Source of the DNA: CAZSMK01 sp964608095
GTDB taxonomy: Bacteria; Sumerlaeota; Sumerlaeia; MWCT01; JAGHBZ01
NCBI GenBank assembly: GCA_964608095.1
Contig: CAZSMK010000003.1
Coordinates: 1 to 64,000, forward strand
Reading direction: 5' to 3'
DNA: 64,000 nucleotides
Numbering within the stretch: position 1 is the stretch's first letter; each line of letters opens with the position of its first letter. This document shows positions 53,824 to 63,871 of this stretch, piece by piece. Under the pieces are notes generated by a model. That model had not been told where the DNA came from. It did not search any database and saw nothing but the letters and a program-made list of their open reading frames with translations. The position numbers were made by a program, and so were the translations under genes.

Positions 53824-55869
53824 GTGCTGCGTATTATGACAGCTTACAAACGTCGAGTTATTATTATCGCCTTCCTGCTCATATTCGGGTTTGGATATGT
53901 GACGTTCAAGCTGACCCTCATTCAGTTGAGGGATCATTCGTATTATCTTGCCAAAGCCCTGAAACAGCAGGTGAACAAGGTGGTAATAGCGCCGCGGCGC
54001 GGAGATATCGTGGACAGGAATGGAGAGGTCTTAGCCACATCCACGATGCTCTCCTCAGTTTACTGTAATCCTACCCAGGTCGATGAAGAGATCACCGACG
54101 AATTAGCCGAACGGCTTGCCTCGATTCTCTACACACCACAAGAGAAGATCAATCAAACCCTTGAACGAGACGATAGTGAATGTCTTCTTCTTTGCCGTAA
54201 AATTGTACCCGAGCAGGTTATGGAAATAGAGAGTGTTGCACGGGATTTTAAACTTCCCAAATACACCCTCTTTTTCAAGAAAGAGGGGAAAAGAATATAT
54301 CCGAACAGCGAATTGCTGTCGCCGGTGCTCGGGTATGTGGTTCTTGATAAATACGGCGATAACCGTGGGATGGCGGGACTTGAATATGAATACAACCAAT
54401 ATCTGCATGGTGGAAATCCGAAGATAATAACCACGCGCGGCGCCGCCCAGATACTGCTCGATTATTTTCCCAAAGAGACCATGCAGAAATCATGGGGCGC
54501 CACCCTTGTCCTCACAATCGATCAATCCATTCAGTACATTGCCGAGAAAGCGTTAAGGGAGTGTCTTGCCCGTGAAGAGGCTGATATCGGCTGCGTTACC
54601 GTCATGGACATTTCTACGGGTGAAATACTTGCCATGGCTTCGTTGCCTTCGTTCAATCCCAACGAATATATGTACTATCCCCTGGATTTAAGGCGGAACA
54701 ACGCTATCCTGTCGCCGGTACAACCCGGGTCGGTGCAAAAAATCTTTACCTTCGCCACGTTACTCGAGTGTGACCTTATAACGGTTGACGAGATCGTAAA
54801 TTGTGGTTCGGGCAGGTCGGTTAATTTCAACGGAAGGAATATTCAAGACGCGCCGGGTCATGAAATGGGAGACGTGCCGGCAAAGTTGGCGTTTCATTTT
54901 TCGAGCAATGTAGGAACGGCGCGACTGGCTGAGAAATTAGACAACGAAATCTTTTACCAACACCTTACACAATTCGGCTTCGGAAGAAAAACCGGCATAG
55001 ACCTTCCCGGCGAGGGCGATGGTATCCTGCGTCCTGTCAGGGAATGGTCATCGCTCTCGAAGGTCTCGCTGGCTATAGGCTACGAGATTGCAGTTACCTC
55101 GATACAAGAGGTTCGTGCGGTATCCGCAATAGCCAACAACGGGTACCTGATGAAGCCCTACGTGGTCGAGAAAGTGGTTGATTCAGAGGGACGAGTGGTT
55201 ATTCAGAACAAGCCTGAGAGCGAGGGGCGGGTAGTACGACCTGCGGTTTCCGCACAGATGCTCGAGCTGATGGAAGGTGTGGTTCTTCATGGAACCGGGA
55301 CGAAAGCACAGATTCCGGGATACCGTGTGGGGGGTAAAACGGGTACGTCAAGAAAGGTTCCTTATAGTGAGAGGAAATATATCGCCTCATTTGTGGGAGT
55401 GGTGCCCGTCGATGCGCCGCGTCTTTGCATTCACGTCTGGGTGGATAATCCACGTCGCCATCATTACGGCGGCGATGTCGCTGCACCGGTGTTCAAAGAA
55501 GTGGCGGAGACCGCGCTTAAAGTTCTTCGTATTCCCCCGACGGAACCGATTATCGAGCCGGAACCCACGCCGATTATTCCCCTGATAACGCAACTCACAA
55601 GGACTGAAACGGATGATAATTACGAAGTTCAACGCTCGATAGAGGAACCGACAGGTACAAGAAAAGATGAGATGCCGGACCTCACCGGACTCACCATGCG
55701 TGAGGCGCTGGCAAAACTCTCGGAGTACAATGTGCATCCTCAATTTGTAGGGAGCGGCGCAGTGGTTGACCAGCTTCCGAAGGCGGGGAAAAAGATAACA
55801 CCGGGAACGCGGTGTCTTTTGATTTTCAGTAACGAAAAAGAAAAGGCGCTTCAATCAGCGCAACTTTAA
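53824..55869 (+). CDS. ftsI: septal peptidoglycan transpeptidase (FtsI/PBP class B) with C-terminal PASTA domain
   Basis: This class B penicillin-binding protein cross-links septal peptidoglycan. The GTG at 53824 has AGAGG 8 nt upstream; an ATG at 53836 is the alternative. One N-terminal membrane helix precedes the PBP dimer domain (APRRGDIVDRNGEVLA). The transpeptidase domain has the SxxK motif PGSVQK, SSN and KTG in GGKTGTS. A single PASTA domain (about residues 615-680, MPDLTGLTMREALAKL) ends the protein, a feature more familiar from monoderms but found in several diderm phyla. Confidence 0.95.
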   Translation: MLRIMTAYKRRVIIIAFLLIFGFGYVTFKLTLIQLRDHSYYLAKALKQQVNKVVIAPRRGDIVDRNGEVLATSTMLSSVYCNPTQVDEEITDELAERLASILYTPQEKINQTLERDDSECLLLCRKIVPEQVMEIESVARDFKLPKYTLFFKKEGKRIYPNSELLSPVLGYVVLDKYGDNRGMAGLEYEYNQYLHGGNPKIITTRGAAQILLDYFPKETMQKSWGATLVLTIDQSIQYIAEKALRECLAREEADIGCVTVMDISTGEILAMASLPSFNPNEYMYYPLDLRRNNAILSPVQPGSVQKIFTFATLLECDLITVDEIVNCGSGRSVNFNGRNIQDAPGHEMGDVPAKLAFHFSSNVGTARLAEKLDNEIFYQHLTQFGFGRKTGIDLPGEGDGILRPVREWSSLSKVSLAIGYEIAVTSIQEVRAVSAIANNGYLMKPYVVEKVVDSEGRVVIQNKPESEGRVVRPAVSAQMLELMEGVVLHGTGTKAQIPGYRVGGKTGTSRKVPYSERKYIASFVGVVPVDAPRLCIHVWVDNPRRHHYGGDVAAPVFKEVAETALKVLRIPPTEPIIEPEPTPIIPLITQLTRTETDDNYEVQRSIEEPTGTRKDEMPDLTGLTMREALAKLSEYNVHPQFVGSGAVVDQLPKAGKKITPGTRCLLIFSNEKEKALQSAQL

Positions 55870-55876
55870 CATAATT

Positions 55877-57406
55877 ATGGAAGGCGCACAACATCTAAGC
55901 GAGATGGTGATAATGGCGGGACTAACAAGAGCAGATACGAGAAGAAGTGAGGGAGTCCACATCATCGGAATCTCGGAGGATTCCCGCAGCATAGAGCCCG
56001 GCTATTGTTTTGTAGCCATCAGGGGTACGAACTCTGATGGGCATAATTTTATAGCCGATGCATTGCGGAGAGGCGCGGTTGCTCTGGTAATAGAGAAGGG
56101 GCGCAGGCTTCCTGCAAGTGTCCCGGCGGAAATTACCGTAATAGAAACGCACGACACGCGTCGTGCGTTGGGAAAGCTATCGCACGCATTTTACGGCAAT
56201 CCAGGAAGGGAATGCACGGTTATAGGTGTTACCGGTACAAATGCAAAGACGTCGACAACGTATCTGCTGGAGGCGCTTCTGAAGGCAGCGGGAAGGAAGC
56301 CGGGCGTAATCGGGACGGTCAACTACCGATGCGGGGAGTATATGGAGCGAGCGAAAACCACGACACCATCGGCGTCGGAGCTGGCACGCCTTATCCGCGT
56401 TATGCGGAAACGTGAAGATATGGATCATGTGATAATTGAAGTGTCATCCCACGCCATCGCTCAACACCGGATTGAGGGTCTCGGATTTCAGCTCGGCATC
56501 TACACGAATTTAACGAGAGACCATTTAGATTACCACCGAACGATGGAAGAGTATCGAGAAACAAAGTGGCGATTTTTCAGGGATTATGTGGCGTCAGAAC
56601 CAGGCTCAACGGCGATCTTCAACATCGATGATGCCACAGGGTTGGACTTTTACCATCGATATAAGGGTAAAAAAATCAGTTTTGGAATAAAAAACAGAGA
56701 GGCGCAAATCGTGGCTAAAGAATGGACAACCGACTTGAAAGGAACGCGTGTCAAGGCGAATGTCTTTGGCAGGCTGGCAGACTTTTCTACCAGGCTAATT
56801 GGAGAGTTCAACATTTACAACATCCTTGGCTCGATCAGTGCGGGATGGACGCTTGGGCTTTCCATGGATGAAATGATCAGGGGAGTGGAAGCGATACGAG
56901 GCATTCCTGGACGGCTTGAAAAGATCGAATGCGGGCAACCGTTTACGGCGCTCGTGGACTATTCGCACACACCTGACGCTTTGGAGAAAGCATTGGTCTC
57001 CCTGACTCGTTTGAAACGGGGGAAGATAATAACCGTGTTCGGCTGCGGCGGCGACAGAGACAAGGAAAAACGACCTATGATGGGAAAGGTAGTATCCCGA
57101 TACAGCGACTACATAATAATAACGAGCGATAATCCGAGGTCGGAAGACGCACTCCGGATCGCACGTGACGCCGAGCAAGGCATCATTCGGGAACGCTTTC
57201 CTTCCGAGCGCTACACGATTATTCTCGATCGCAAAGAGGCTATTTATCATGCGATTCAACTCGCGCAGGAAAACGATATTGTGCTTGTCGCCGGTAAGGG
57301 ACACGAAGACTATCAGATCGTCGGACATGAGGTTCTTCGTTTTGATGACAGGGAGGTAGTACGTGAAGCCGTTATTGAACGAGAATCAACTCCTTCGTCT
57401 TTTTAA
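55877..57406 (+). CDS. murE: UDP-MurNAc-tripeptide synthetase
   Basis: It adds the third amino acid to the peptidoglycan precursor. The ATP loop is GVTGTNAKTSTTYL, where Ala replaces the usual Gly before Lys. The specificity loop SDNPRSED has the DNPR form associated with meso-diaminopimelate. KGHEDYQ is the C-terminal signature. The 509 residues start at the ATG 7 nt after ftsI, and the start may be internal (ATG at 55904 or 55913). Confidence 0.96.
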   Translation: MEGAQHLSEMVIMAGLTRADTRRSEGVHIIGISEDSRSIEPGYCFVAIRGTNSDGHNFIADALRRGAVALVIEKGRRLPASVPAEITVIETHDTRRALGKLSHAFYGNPGRECTVIGVTGTNAKTSTTYLLEALLKAAGRKPGVIGTVNYRCGEYMERAKTTTPSASELARLIRVMRKREDMDHVIIEVSSHAIAQHRIEGLGFQLGIYTNLTRDHLDYHRTMEEYRETKWRFFRDYVASEPGSTAIFNIDDATGLDFYHRYKGKKISFGIKNREAQIVAKEWTTDLKGTRVKANVFGRLADFSTRLIGEFNIYNILGSISAGWTLGLSMDEMIRGVEAIRGIPGRLEKIECGQPFTALVDYSHTPDALEKALVSLTRLKRGKIITVFGCGGDRDKEKRPMMGKVVSRYSDYIIITSDNPRSEDALRIARDAEQGIIRERFPSERYTIILDRKEAIYHAIQLAQENDIVLVAGKGHEDYQIVGHEVLRFDDREVVREAVIERESTPSSF

Positions 57407-57411
57407 TTATT

Positions 57412-58869
57412 ATGGAACTACGTTTAAGTGACATATTAAAGCACGTAAGCGACGCAAGGCTTATTCGAGGAGCCGCGGATGGAATGATCCGGTCGATATC
57501 CACCGACACACGCTCTCTGGAGAGCGGCGACGTTTTTGTGGCGTTGCGAGGGGAGAACTTTGATGGCAACGAATATATAGATGCAGCGGTTGAGAGTGGC
57601 GCCACGGGCATCATCGCATCTGACCGGGGCAGGATTCGCCGTATGGACATTGACGATTCGTCGATCTGGATACTCGAGACGCAGGATACGCAAAAGATAC
57701 TGGGCGAGATTGCTTCGTTGTGGAGAAAGCAGATGTGCCCTGAACATGTCGCCGTCATTGCGGGAAGCGCCGGAAAAACCACGTGTAAAGAAATGATTGG
57801 GTCTGTTCTTGGTTATCGTGACGATTGCCTTATAACGGAGAAAAATTATAATAACCTTATAGGCGTGCCGTTGAATTTATTTCGGCTTGAGCCGCAGCAT
57901 ACAATTGCAGTGCTCGAAATCGGTATGAATGAACCGGGTGAACTCCGGCACCTTATTCGGATTACCGACCCTACAACCGCCCTGCTCGTGAATATCAGCA
58001 GGGCGCATATCGGCAAGCTGGGAAGCCTGGACAATTTATTAGCCGCGAAGGGTGAAGTTCTTGACGAGCTCAATCCGGAGACGACATTTATTTACAACGC
58101 AGATTGCCCCTTAACCGCGCAGTTGATATCCAGGAAACGACTTCCCGCGCAGACGCTAACCTTCGGACTCAATTCTTCTGCAGATGTCAGGGCAACACAT
58201 ATTAAAGCCATAGACCCGCAAGGATACCGATTTCACCTGACAATAGGTGGTAAAAAATCATCTGTACAGTTACACGTATTCGGGCGGCACAATATATATA
58301 ACGCGCTGGCAGCCGCGGCGCTTCTCCATTCCATCGAGATTGACTTGTCGCTGATTATTGAAGGGCTGGAACAGTTCACCCCATATTCTTTACGCTCCGA
58401 AATCGAGCTGTTCGAAGGGATGCATCTAATCAAAGATTGTTATAATGCGTCGCCCGATGCGGTAATAAGCGCGCTCAAATCTCTCGTGGAATTTTCGCGG
58501 GATAAAGGGCGTTGTATCGCTGTTCTTGGCGACATGCGGGAGCTTGGCGAATTTGAAAGGGATCTGCACAGGGAAGTCGCGCAGGTGTGTTTGGATGAAG
58601 GAATCGACACCGTCGTTACAGTGGGTGACGCTGCTGCCAGTATCGTTCAGTATATGATCGAAAAAAAGAGCAATCTACCCGCCTTTTATTTTCAGGACCG
58701 TCATGATGCGGTGAAATTTCTCACCGCCTATACCCGGGAGAATGATTGCATTCTTTTCAAGGCGTCCAGGTTGCTTACCTTCGAGACGATTATTGAGGAA
58801 TTCAAGACCAATTATATAGTCAAAGGGTCAAGAGCGCTTTCTAAGGTCAAGAGCGCCGTAACAGAATAG
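57412..58869 (+). CDS. murF: UDP-MurNAc-tripeptide:D-Ala-D-Ala ligase
   Basis: It adds D-Ala-D-Ala to complete the pentapeptide. Typical features are ISTDTRSLESGDVFVALRGENFDG near the N-terminus, the ATP loop AGSAGKTTCKEMI, the KNYNNLIGVPL region, GMNEPGEL and LIKDCYNASPDA. The 485-residue length is slightly above average. It starts 5 nt after murE. Confidence 0.96.
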   Translation: MELRLSDILKHVSDARLIRGAADGMIRSISTDTRSLESGDVFVALRGENFDGNEYIDAAVESGATGIIASDRGRIRRMDIDDSSIWILETQDTQKILGEIASLWRKQMCPEHVAVIAGSAGKTTCKEMIGSVLGYRDDCLITEKNYNNLIGVPLNLFRLEPQHTIAVLEIGMNEPGELRHLIRITDPTTALLVNISRAHIGKLGSLDNLLAAKGEVLDELNPETTFIYNADCPLTAQLISRKRLPAQTLTFGLNSSADVRATHIKAIDPQGYRFHLTIGGKKSSVQLHVFGRHNIYNALAAAALLHSIEIDLSLIIEGLEQFTPYSLRSEIELFEGMHLIKDCYNASPDAVISALKSLVEFSRDKGRCIAVLGDMRELGEFERDLHREVAQVCLDEGIDTVVTVGDAAASIVQYMIEKKSNLPAFYFQDRHDAVKFLTAYTRENDCILFKASRLLTFETIIEEFKTNYIVKGSRALSKVKSAVTE

Positions 58870-58890
58870 AAAGAGATATGAAGAGTCGCC

Positions 58891-60027
58891 ATGATCTACT
58901 GGTTGTCAAAAATAGTGAGCGATGCGCTCCCTGAACTGAGTTTTTTAAGGATGCTGCGCTACATCTCTGTGCGTGCTGCGCTTGCTCTTCTTTTGGCATT
59001 CCTGATTTCCATCATAATAGGACCGTACATCATTAGCAAACTCAGACAGCTCAAGCTCGGCGACTTGATACGACAAATCAAGAAACCCGACTGCCCGGAC
59101 CTGTATGAGATGCACAAGACAAAAGAGGGGACGCCGACAATGGGAGGAGTCATTATTCTTTTCGCCTTACTCGTTTCCATTATCCTGTGTACACGGATTT
59201 TCTCCCCCCTGGTCATTGGCGTTATGATAGTAACCCTGAGCCTTGGTTTGCTTGGCTTTGCGGATGACTACATAAAGATAGTAAAGAAAAAAAGGAAGGG
59301 AATAAAACCGCGTGTGAAGCTTTTTATCCAGATCGTAGTCGGTCTCGGGCTTGGTTTGTTTATGTACGTAACCGATTTCGGTACGTTCTATTCCCAGAAA
59401 GGGATAGGGGGAAACACGCATCTGTGTTTCCCCTTCTTTAAGGATTTTTATCCTTTTCTCGGGATCTTTTTTATTCCCTACGTGGCGATAGTGCTTACGG
59501 CGACGGCAAACGCAGTAAATTTAACGGATGGACTGGACGGACTGGCAATCGGAATTACGATTGTGGTGAGTTTATGTTTCGGTATTGCAGCGTACCTGAT
59601 AGGACGAACAGACTTTGCGCCCTATTTGATTCTGCCCCATGTTCCGGAAGCAGGCGAAGTAACGATCATACTGGCAGCGACAGTGGGTGCAGGACTTGGA
59701 TTCTTGTGGTTCAATGCACATCCGGCGGATGTTTTTATGGGCGATACAGGGTCTCAAGCGCTTGGCGGCGTGGTCGGCTCGAGTGCCTTGCTTATTAAAC
59801 AGGAATTCTTGTTGTTCATAATAGGAGGAATTTTCGTCCTCGAGGTGCTCTCGGTCATCATTCAAATTTTCTCGATGAAGACGCGCGGGACGCGCGTCTT
59901 TCTCATGACGCCATTACACCATCACTTTGAGCGGAAGGGATGGCATGAGTCGAAAATTATTTGCCGCTTCTGGATTATTACGGGACTGCTTGCCCTGATC
60001 GGACTCAGTACATTGAAGATGAGATAA
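58891..60027 (+). CDS. mraY: phospho-N-acetylmuramoyl-pentapeptide transferase
   Basis: This integral membrane enzyme makes lipid I from UDP-MurNAc-pentapeptide and undecaprenyl phosphate. About ten helices are present. Catalytic motifs are GFADDYIK, NAVNLTDGLDGLAIG, GDTGSQALGG and the HHHFERKGWHESKI loop. The 378-residue length is complete. It ends 8 nt before murD. Confidence 0.97.
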   Translation: MIYWLSKIVSDALPELSFLRMLRYISVRAALALLLAFLISIIIGPYIISKLRQLKLGDLIRQIKKPDCPDLYEMHKTKEGTPTMGGVIILFALLVSIILCTRIFSPLVIGVMIVTLSLGLLGFADDYIKIVKKKRKGIKPRVKLFIQIVVGLGLGLFMYVTDFGTFYSQKGIGGNTHLCFPFFKDFYPFLGIFFIPYVAIVLTATANAVNLTDGLDGLAIGITIVVSLCFGIAAYLIGRTDFAPYLILPHVPEAGEVTIILAATVGAGLGFLWFNAHPADVFMGDTGSQALGGVVGSSALLIKQEFLLFIIGGIFVLEVLSVIIQIFSMKTRGTRVFLMTPLHHHFERKGWHESKIICRFWIITGLLALIGLSTLKMR

Positions 60028-60035
60028 AAGGGAAG

Positions 60036-61457
60036 ATGAAATTATTGGAAAAAATAAAAGAATCGAAAGTGCTGATTTTGGGAGCCGGCTTGAGCGGGAT
60101 GGGCGCAGCGCGTCTCCTCTCGTCTCAATCTATACCCTGTATTGTGGTAGATGAAGCGATTCCCGAGCGTTTAACTTCTCAGAGCGTTGAACTCGAACAA
60201 CTTGGCGTTCCACTTTTTCATGGTACGGTACCTGAAGATATAATAAATGATATAACCCTAATGGTTCTGAGCCCGGGGATCCCGAGGTCACACCCATTAT
60301 GTGCCTACGCTCGAACACACAATATTACCATAATCAGCGAACTGGAGCTGGGATATCAATTTGCTTCAGTACCCCTCATAGCAGTCAGCGGAACAAACGG
60401 CAAGACTACGACGACGTTTCTTATAGGCAAAATACTTCGCGATGCTGGTTATTTTGCAATAGAAGCGGGCAATATGGGCAGGGCGCTCTCCGACATCTGT
60501 ATGAATCCCGGGGCGCAGAATGAAAAAAGTCTTCTGGTGGTCGAGGTCAGCAGCTTTCAGCTGGAATCCATAGTCGAGTTCGAGCCACGTGCCGCTGTGC
60601 TTTTGAACATTACCGCCGACCATCTCGATCGTTACAAGAACGTTACTGACTATGTCGCTGCGAAAAAGAATTTGTTGAGAAACCTCAAGGAGAACGATGT
60701 CCTCATCACGAATGCGGATGATGAGAGATGTGTTGAATTAGCGCGTGAAACATGTGTGGGGGTGATGTCTTTTTCGAGAAGCGCCGACACGGAATCCATG
60801 GTCTGGTATGAGGAGGGAAGAATTCTTGTCCGAGAAAACAAGGAATCATGGGAACTTTGCAAGACGGATGAGTTGAGATTGAGGGGTATGCACAACGTTG
60901 AAAATGTAATGGCAGCGTCGGCTGCCGCATTGGCGCTCGGAGTCGATAGGGATATTCTTCGGAACTCGGTGAAGGGCTTTTCTCCCCTCGAACACAGGCT
61001 CGAGTTCGTTGCATCCTTTGAGGGAGTCGAGTGTTACAACGACTCGAAATCAACGAACCTCGACTCGCTGGCGAAGGCGTTACATGCATTCGAGAAACCC
61101 ATTATCCTTATATGCGGCGGAAAGAACAAGAATGAAGATTTCGGCGCGTTGACTTCTCTTGTAGCGCAAAAGGTGAAGATGGCAATAACAATCGGGGAAA
61201 TGAGCGCCCACATACTGGATCGATGGTCTGACCGCCTCCTATGCTCGCCGGCAGAATCGATGGAACAGGCGGTCGGAATTGCTATGAAGTCGGCAGCGAA
61301 AGGTGACGTGATAGTGCTTTCGCCGGGGTGTCCGAGCTATGATTGGTACGAGAATTTCGAAGAACGGGGACAAGATTTCAAGGATCATGTCATGAGTTAT
61401 CTTACGCGCAGTATGTGGCAAGAACCGGTGCGCGGAGCGAATAAATCCGGGCAATAG
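60036..61457 (+). CDS. murD: UDP-MurNAc-L-alanine:D-glutamate ligase
   Basis: It adds D-Glu to UDP-MurNAc-L-Ala. I use the ATG at 60036 with AAAAGGGA upstream (473 residues); an in-frame earlier start at 59961 would overlap mraY. The N-terminal Rossmann motif is LILGAGLSGMGAARLL. The ATP loop is VSGTNGKTTTTFL. HRLEFVASFEGVECYNDSKSTN is the typical C-terminal signature. Confidence 0.96.
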   Translation: MKLLEKIKESKVLILGAGLSGMGAARLLSSQSIPCIVVDEAIPERLTSQSVELEQLGVPLFHGTVPEDIINDITLMVLSPGIPRSHPLCAYARTHNITIISELELGYQFASVPLIAVSGTNGKTTTTFLIGKILRDAGYFAIEAGNMGRALSDICMNPGAQNEKSLLVVEVSSFQLESIVEFEPRAAVLLNITADHLDRYKNVTDYVAAKKNLLRNLKENDVLITNADDERCVELARETCVGVMSFSRSADTESMVWYEEGRILVRENKESWELCKTDELRLRGMHNVENVMAASAAALALGVDRDILRNSVKGFSPLEHRLEFVASFEGVECYNDSKSTNLDSLAKALHAFEKPIILICGGKNKNEDFGALTSLVAQKVKMAITIGEMSAHILDRWSDRLLCSPAESMEQAVGIAMKSAAKGDVIVLSPGCPSYDWYENFEERGQDFKDHVMSYLTRSMWQEPVRGANKSGQ

Positions 61458-61488
61458 ATTTTTAAAAGATAGAGAGAACGCAGTGTAG

Positions 61489-62685
61489 GTGAACAAGGTG
61501 CTTTCGAGATTAAATAACACATTGGCATTATTTGTGATCGCCCTTTGCCTTATGGGTGTCGGGCTTGTCATGGTCTATAGCACTGCAGCGGCAATGACCG
61601 TAAAGGGTTCAATGGCACCCGATTTTAAATCCTTTCCACCTGAATTGCCTTCTCTAAGAAATTCGTTTCATAGCACCTATTACCTTGTGCGACAGGCTAT
61701 GTGGATCGGCGCCGCTATCGCCCTCATTTTACTCTTTTATACATTCAAACAGGAAAGTCTTTTTGCCATAAGCATTGTCTTGTTGGGTATTTCTATCGTG
61801 ATGCTCACACTGGTACTTGTTCCCGGTTTTGGTGTCAGGACTCGTGGAGCGACTCGCTGGTTACGCCTTCCTTTAGGACTCAGGTTACAGCCTTCCGAGA
61901 TAGCGAAGGTTGCGGTAGTGTTGTTTACGGCTGTTCAATTGAGCCGTATCAAGCAGGAGAATCTCAACCGGTTGACACGAGGTGTCCCTGTTCTGCTTGC
62001 TCCGTTGGGGGTGGTTGGCGCTTTGATGTTAAAGGAACCCGATTTCGGAGGCACCCTTGTTATAGGCTTTATTGTTTTCGCTCTTCTTTATGCAGGTGGG
62101 ATTAAAATACGACATCTCATTCTGGTAGGTATCGTTGCGGGTTTGCTTGTATCGCCTCTGGTTCTAAGCTCGAGGTATCGCCGCGAACGTATTCTCGCTT
62201 TTGTTTACCCTGAACGATACGAACAACATGCCAATTGGCAGTTGAATCAGTCCTTGATAGCGCTCGGGTCGGGTGGTGTTTTTGGTCGTGGTCTTGGTGA
62301 GAGCGCCCAGAAATACCATTTCCTCAGCGAAGCGCATACCGATTTTATTTTTTCGATCATTGGTGAGGAAATGGGCTTTACGGGAAGTATGGCGGTGATA
62401 ATTCTATTCGTGGCTTTTCTGGTCGTTGGTCTTCGGATTGCGTTTACGAGTCCCACTCCCCGAGGGAGCCTGATCGCATTGGGTATGACGCTTATGATCC
62501 TGATTCCTACGCTCATAAACATGATGGTGGCGACGAAGAGCGGTCCCGCAAAAGGACTTGCATTGCCCTTCATTAGTTACGGTGGTTCTTCGCTTATCGC
62601 CAATGCGATTGCAGTGGGCGTTCTCATGAATATTTCAAGGAATTGTGAGTTGATAGGGGCACGTCAAAAGCGGAGGCGTGCATGA
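61489..62685 (+). CDS. ftsW: FtsW, septal lipid II polymerase (SEDS family)
   Basis: This SEDS glycosyltransferase works with FtsI. About ten helices are present. Signatures are RGATRWLRLPLG, KEPDFGGTLVI, the GRGLGESAQKYHFLSEAHTDFIF stretch, and PFISYGGSSLIANAIAVG near the C-terminus. The GTG at 61489 is used; a second GTG follows at 61498. An extra loop after the first helix (about residues 37-64) is longer than in many homologues. Confidence 0.95.
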   Translation: MNKVLSRLNNTLALFVIALCLMGVGLVMVYSTAAAMTVKGSMAPDFKSFPPELPSLRNSFHSTYYLVRQAMWIGAAIALILLFYTFKQESLFAISIVLLGISIVMLTLVLVPGFGVRTRGATRWLRLPLGLRLQPSEIAKVAVVLFTAVQLSRIKQENLNRLTRGVPVLLAPLGVVGALMLKEPDFGGTLVIGFIVFALLYAGGIKIRHLILVGIVAGLLVSPLVLSSRYRRERILAFVYPERYEQHANWQLNQSLIALGSGGVFGRGLGESAQKYHFLSEAHTDFIFSIIGEEMGFTGSMAVIILFVAFLVVGLRIAFTSPTPRGSLIALGMTLMILIPTLINMMVATKSGPAKGLALPFISYGGSSLIANAIAVGVLMNISRNCELIGARQKRRRA

Positions 62686-62718
62686 TTTTGAATCAAAGAA
62701 GGTTTGCGTTAGAACGGA

Positions 62719-63858
62719 ATGGATGATGGTCACAAAGGAAAGAAAGGCATAGTAATCGTGGCAGGAGGAACAGGAGGACATATAATGCCGGCGATCGCTA
62801 TCGGTGAAGCGCTGTTGAGACAGAGCCCTTCCGTGCCGTTGTTGTATCTCTGCGGTTCCAAACCGATTGAACGCGGTATGTATGAACGTTTTGGCATCCA
62901 ACCGGTTTCCTTGTCCGTAATGCCCTTATACCGAAGTGTGCGCTCGCGGATTGCGGGCGGAGTGCGCCTTATGCACTCTTTCGGTCAATCAGTCGGCTTG
63001 TTACGAAGAAGAGGTGGAGTTGTTCTGGGAATGGGCAGTTATGTCTCAGCGCCGGTCCTTGCTGCGGCGCGCCTGCTCCGTATTCCTTACTATGTGCATG
63101 AGCAGAATTCGGTGCCGGGCAAAACAAATCGTTTTTTTGCACGCGCTGCACAGACATTCTTTTGCTCCTACAGAATGACCGACGAAGCCTTGAATGGTAT
63201 CAGGACATGCACGGTCGGGGCGCCGGTTCGTTCCTCACTGACAGGGGCAAATCCGCAACAGGGAAGAGCCTTTTTTGAAATAGCGGAACAAGAAGCGGTG
63301 CTTTTAGTGATAGGCGGAAGTCAGGGAGCACAGTTCTTGAATCATTTCACGTTAGCCACGCTCGAGGAAATAAACAAGAGCCTCTCGGCTCAAAAGCGAC
63401 GCGTACACGTAATCTGGAGTACGGGTGGAACAAATGAAGAAGAATGCAGAAAGGAATTAGAAGGAACAGAGTTAGGGCAGATAAGAGTCAGCCTATTTCC
63501 CTTTATAGAGAGGATGGATATGGCGTATGCCGCAGCGGATGTTGCGTTATGCAGGGCGGGAGCATCAACACTGGCTGAACTTTCAGCAATGCGAGTGCCG
63601 GCGGTACTTATACCGTTGCCTTATGCACGGGACAATCATCAATACTACAACGCACGCGCCTATGTGGATGCGGGCGCCGCTCTTATGTATGAACAATCCT
63701 CTGCTGATCCTCATAAAGTGGCAGATACACTGGTGAATTTACTTTTCTCGCCGGAGCGCAGGGCGGAGATGGCTAAGGGAGCGGCGAGGATGGATAAGCC
63801 GGATGCTGCGGAACGAATTGCGAATGCACTCTATCAAGAGATTAAAAATCAGGGGTAG
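62719..63858 (+). CDS. murG: lipid II synthase (UDP-GlcNAc transferase)
   Basis: This peripheral membrane GT28 enzyme adds GlcNAc to lipid I. The motifs are IVAGGTGGHIMPAIAIGEAL, YVHEQNSVPGKTNR, the LVIGGSQGAQFLN loop and the donor-binding CRAGASTLAELSAMRVPAVLIPLPYARDNHQYYNA. The 379 residues are complete. It lies 33 nt after ftsW. Confidence 0.97.
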   Translation: MDDGHKGKKGIVIVAGGTGGHIMPAIAIGEALLRQSPSVPLLYLCGSKPIERGMYERFGIQPVSLSVMPLYRSVRSRIAGGVRLMHSFGQSVGLLRRRGGVVLGMGSYVSAPVLAAARLLRIPYYVHEQNSVPGKTNRFFARAAQTFFCSYRMTDEALNGIRTCTVGAPVRSSLTGANPQQGRAFFEIAEQEAVLLVIGGSQGAQFLNHFTLATLEEINKSLSAQKRRVHVIWSTGGTNEEECRKELEGTELGQIRVSLFPFIERMDMAYAAADVALCRAGASTLAELSAMRVPAVLIPLPYARDNHQYYNARAYVDAGAALMYEQSSADPHKVADTLVNLLFSPERRAEMAKGAARMDKPDAAERIANALYQEIKNQG

Positions 63859-63871
63859 AAAGGAATGACGT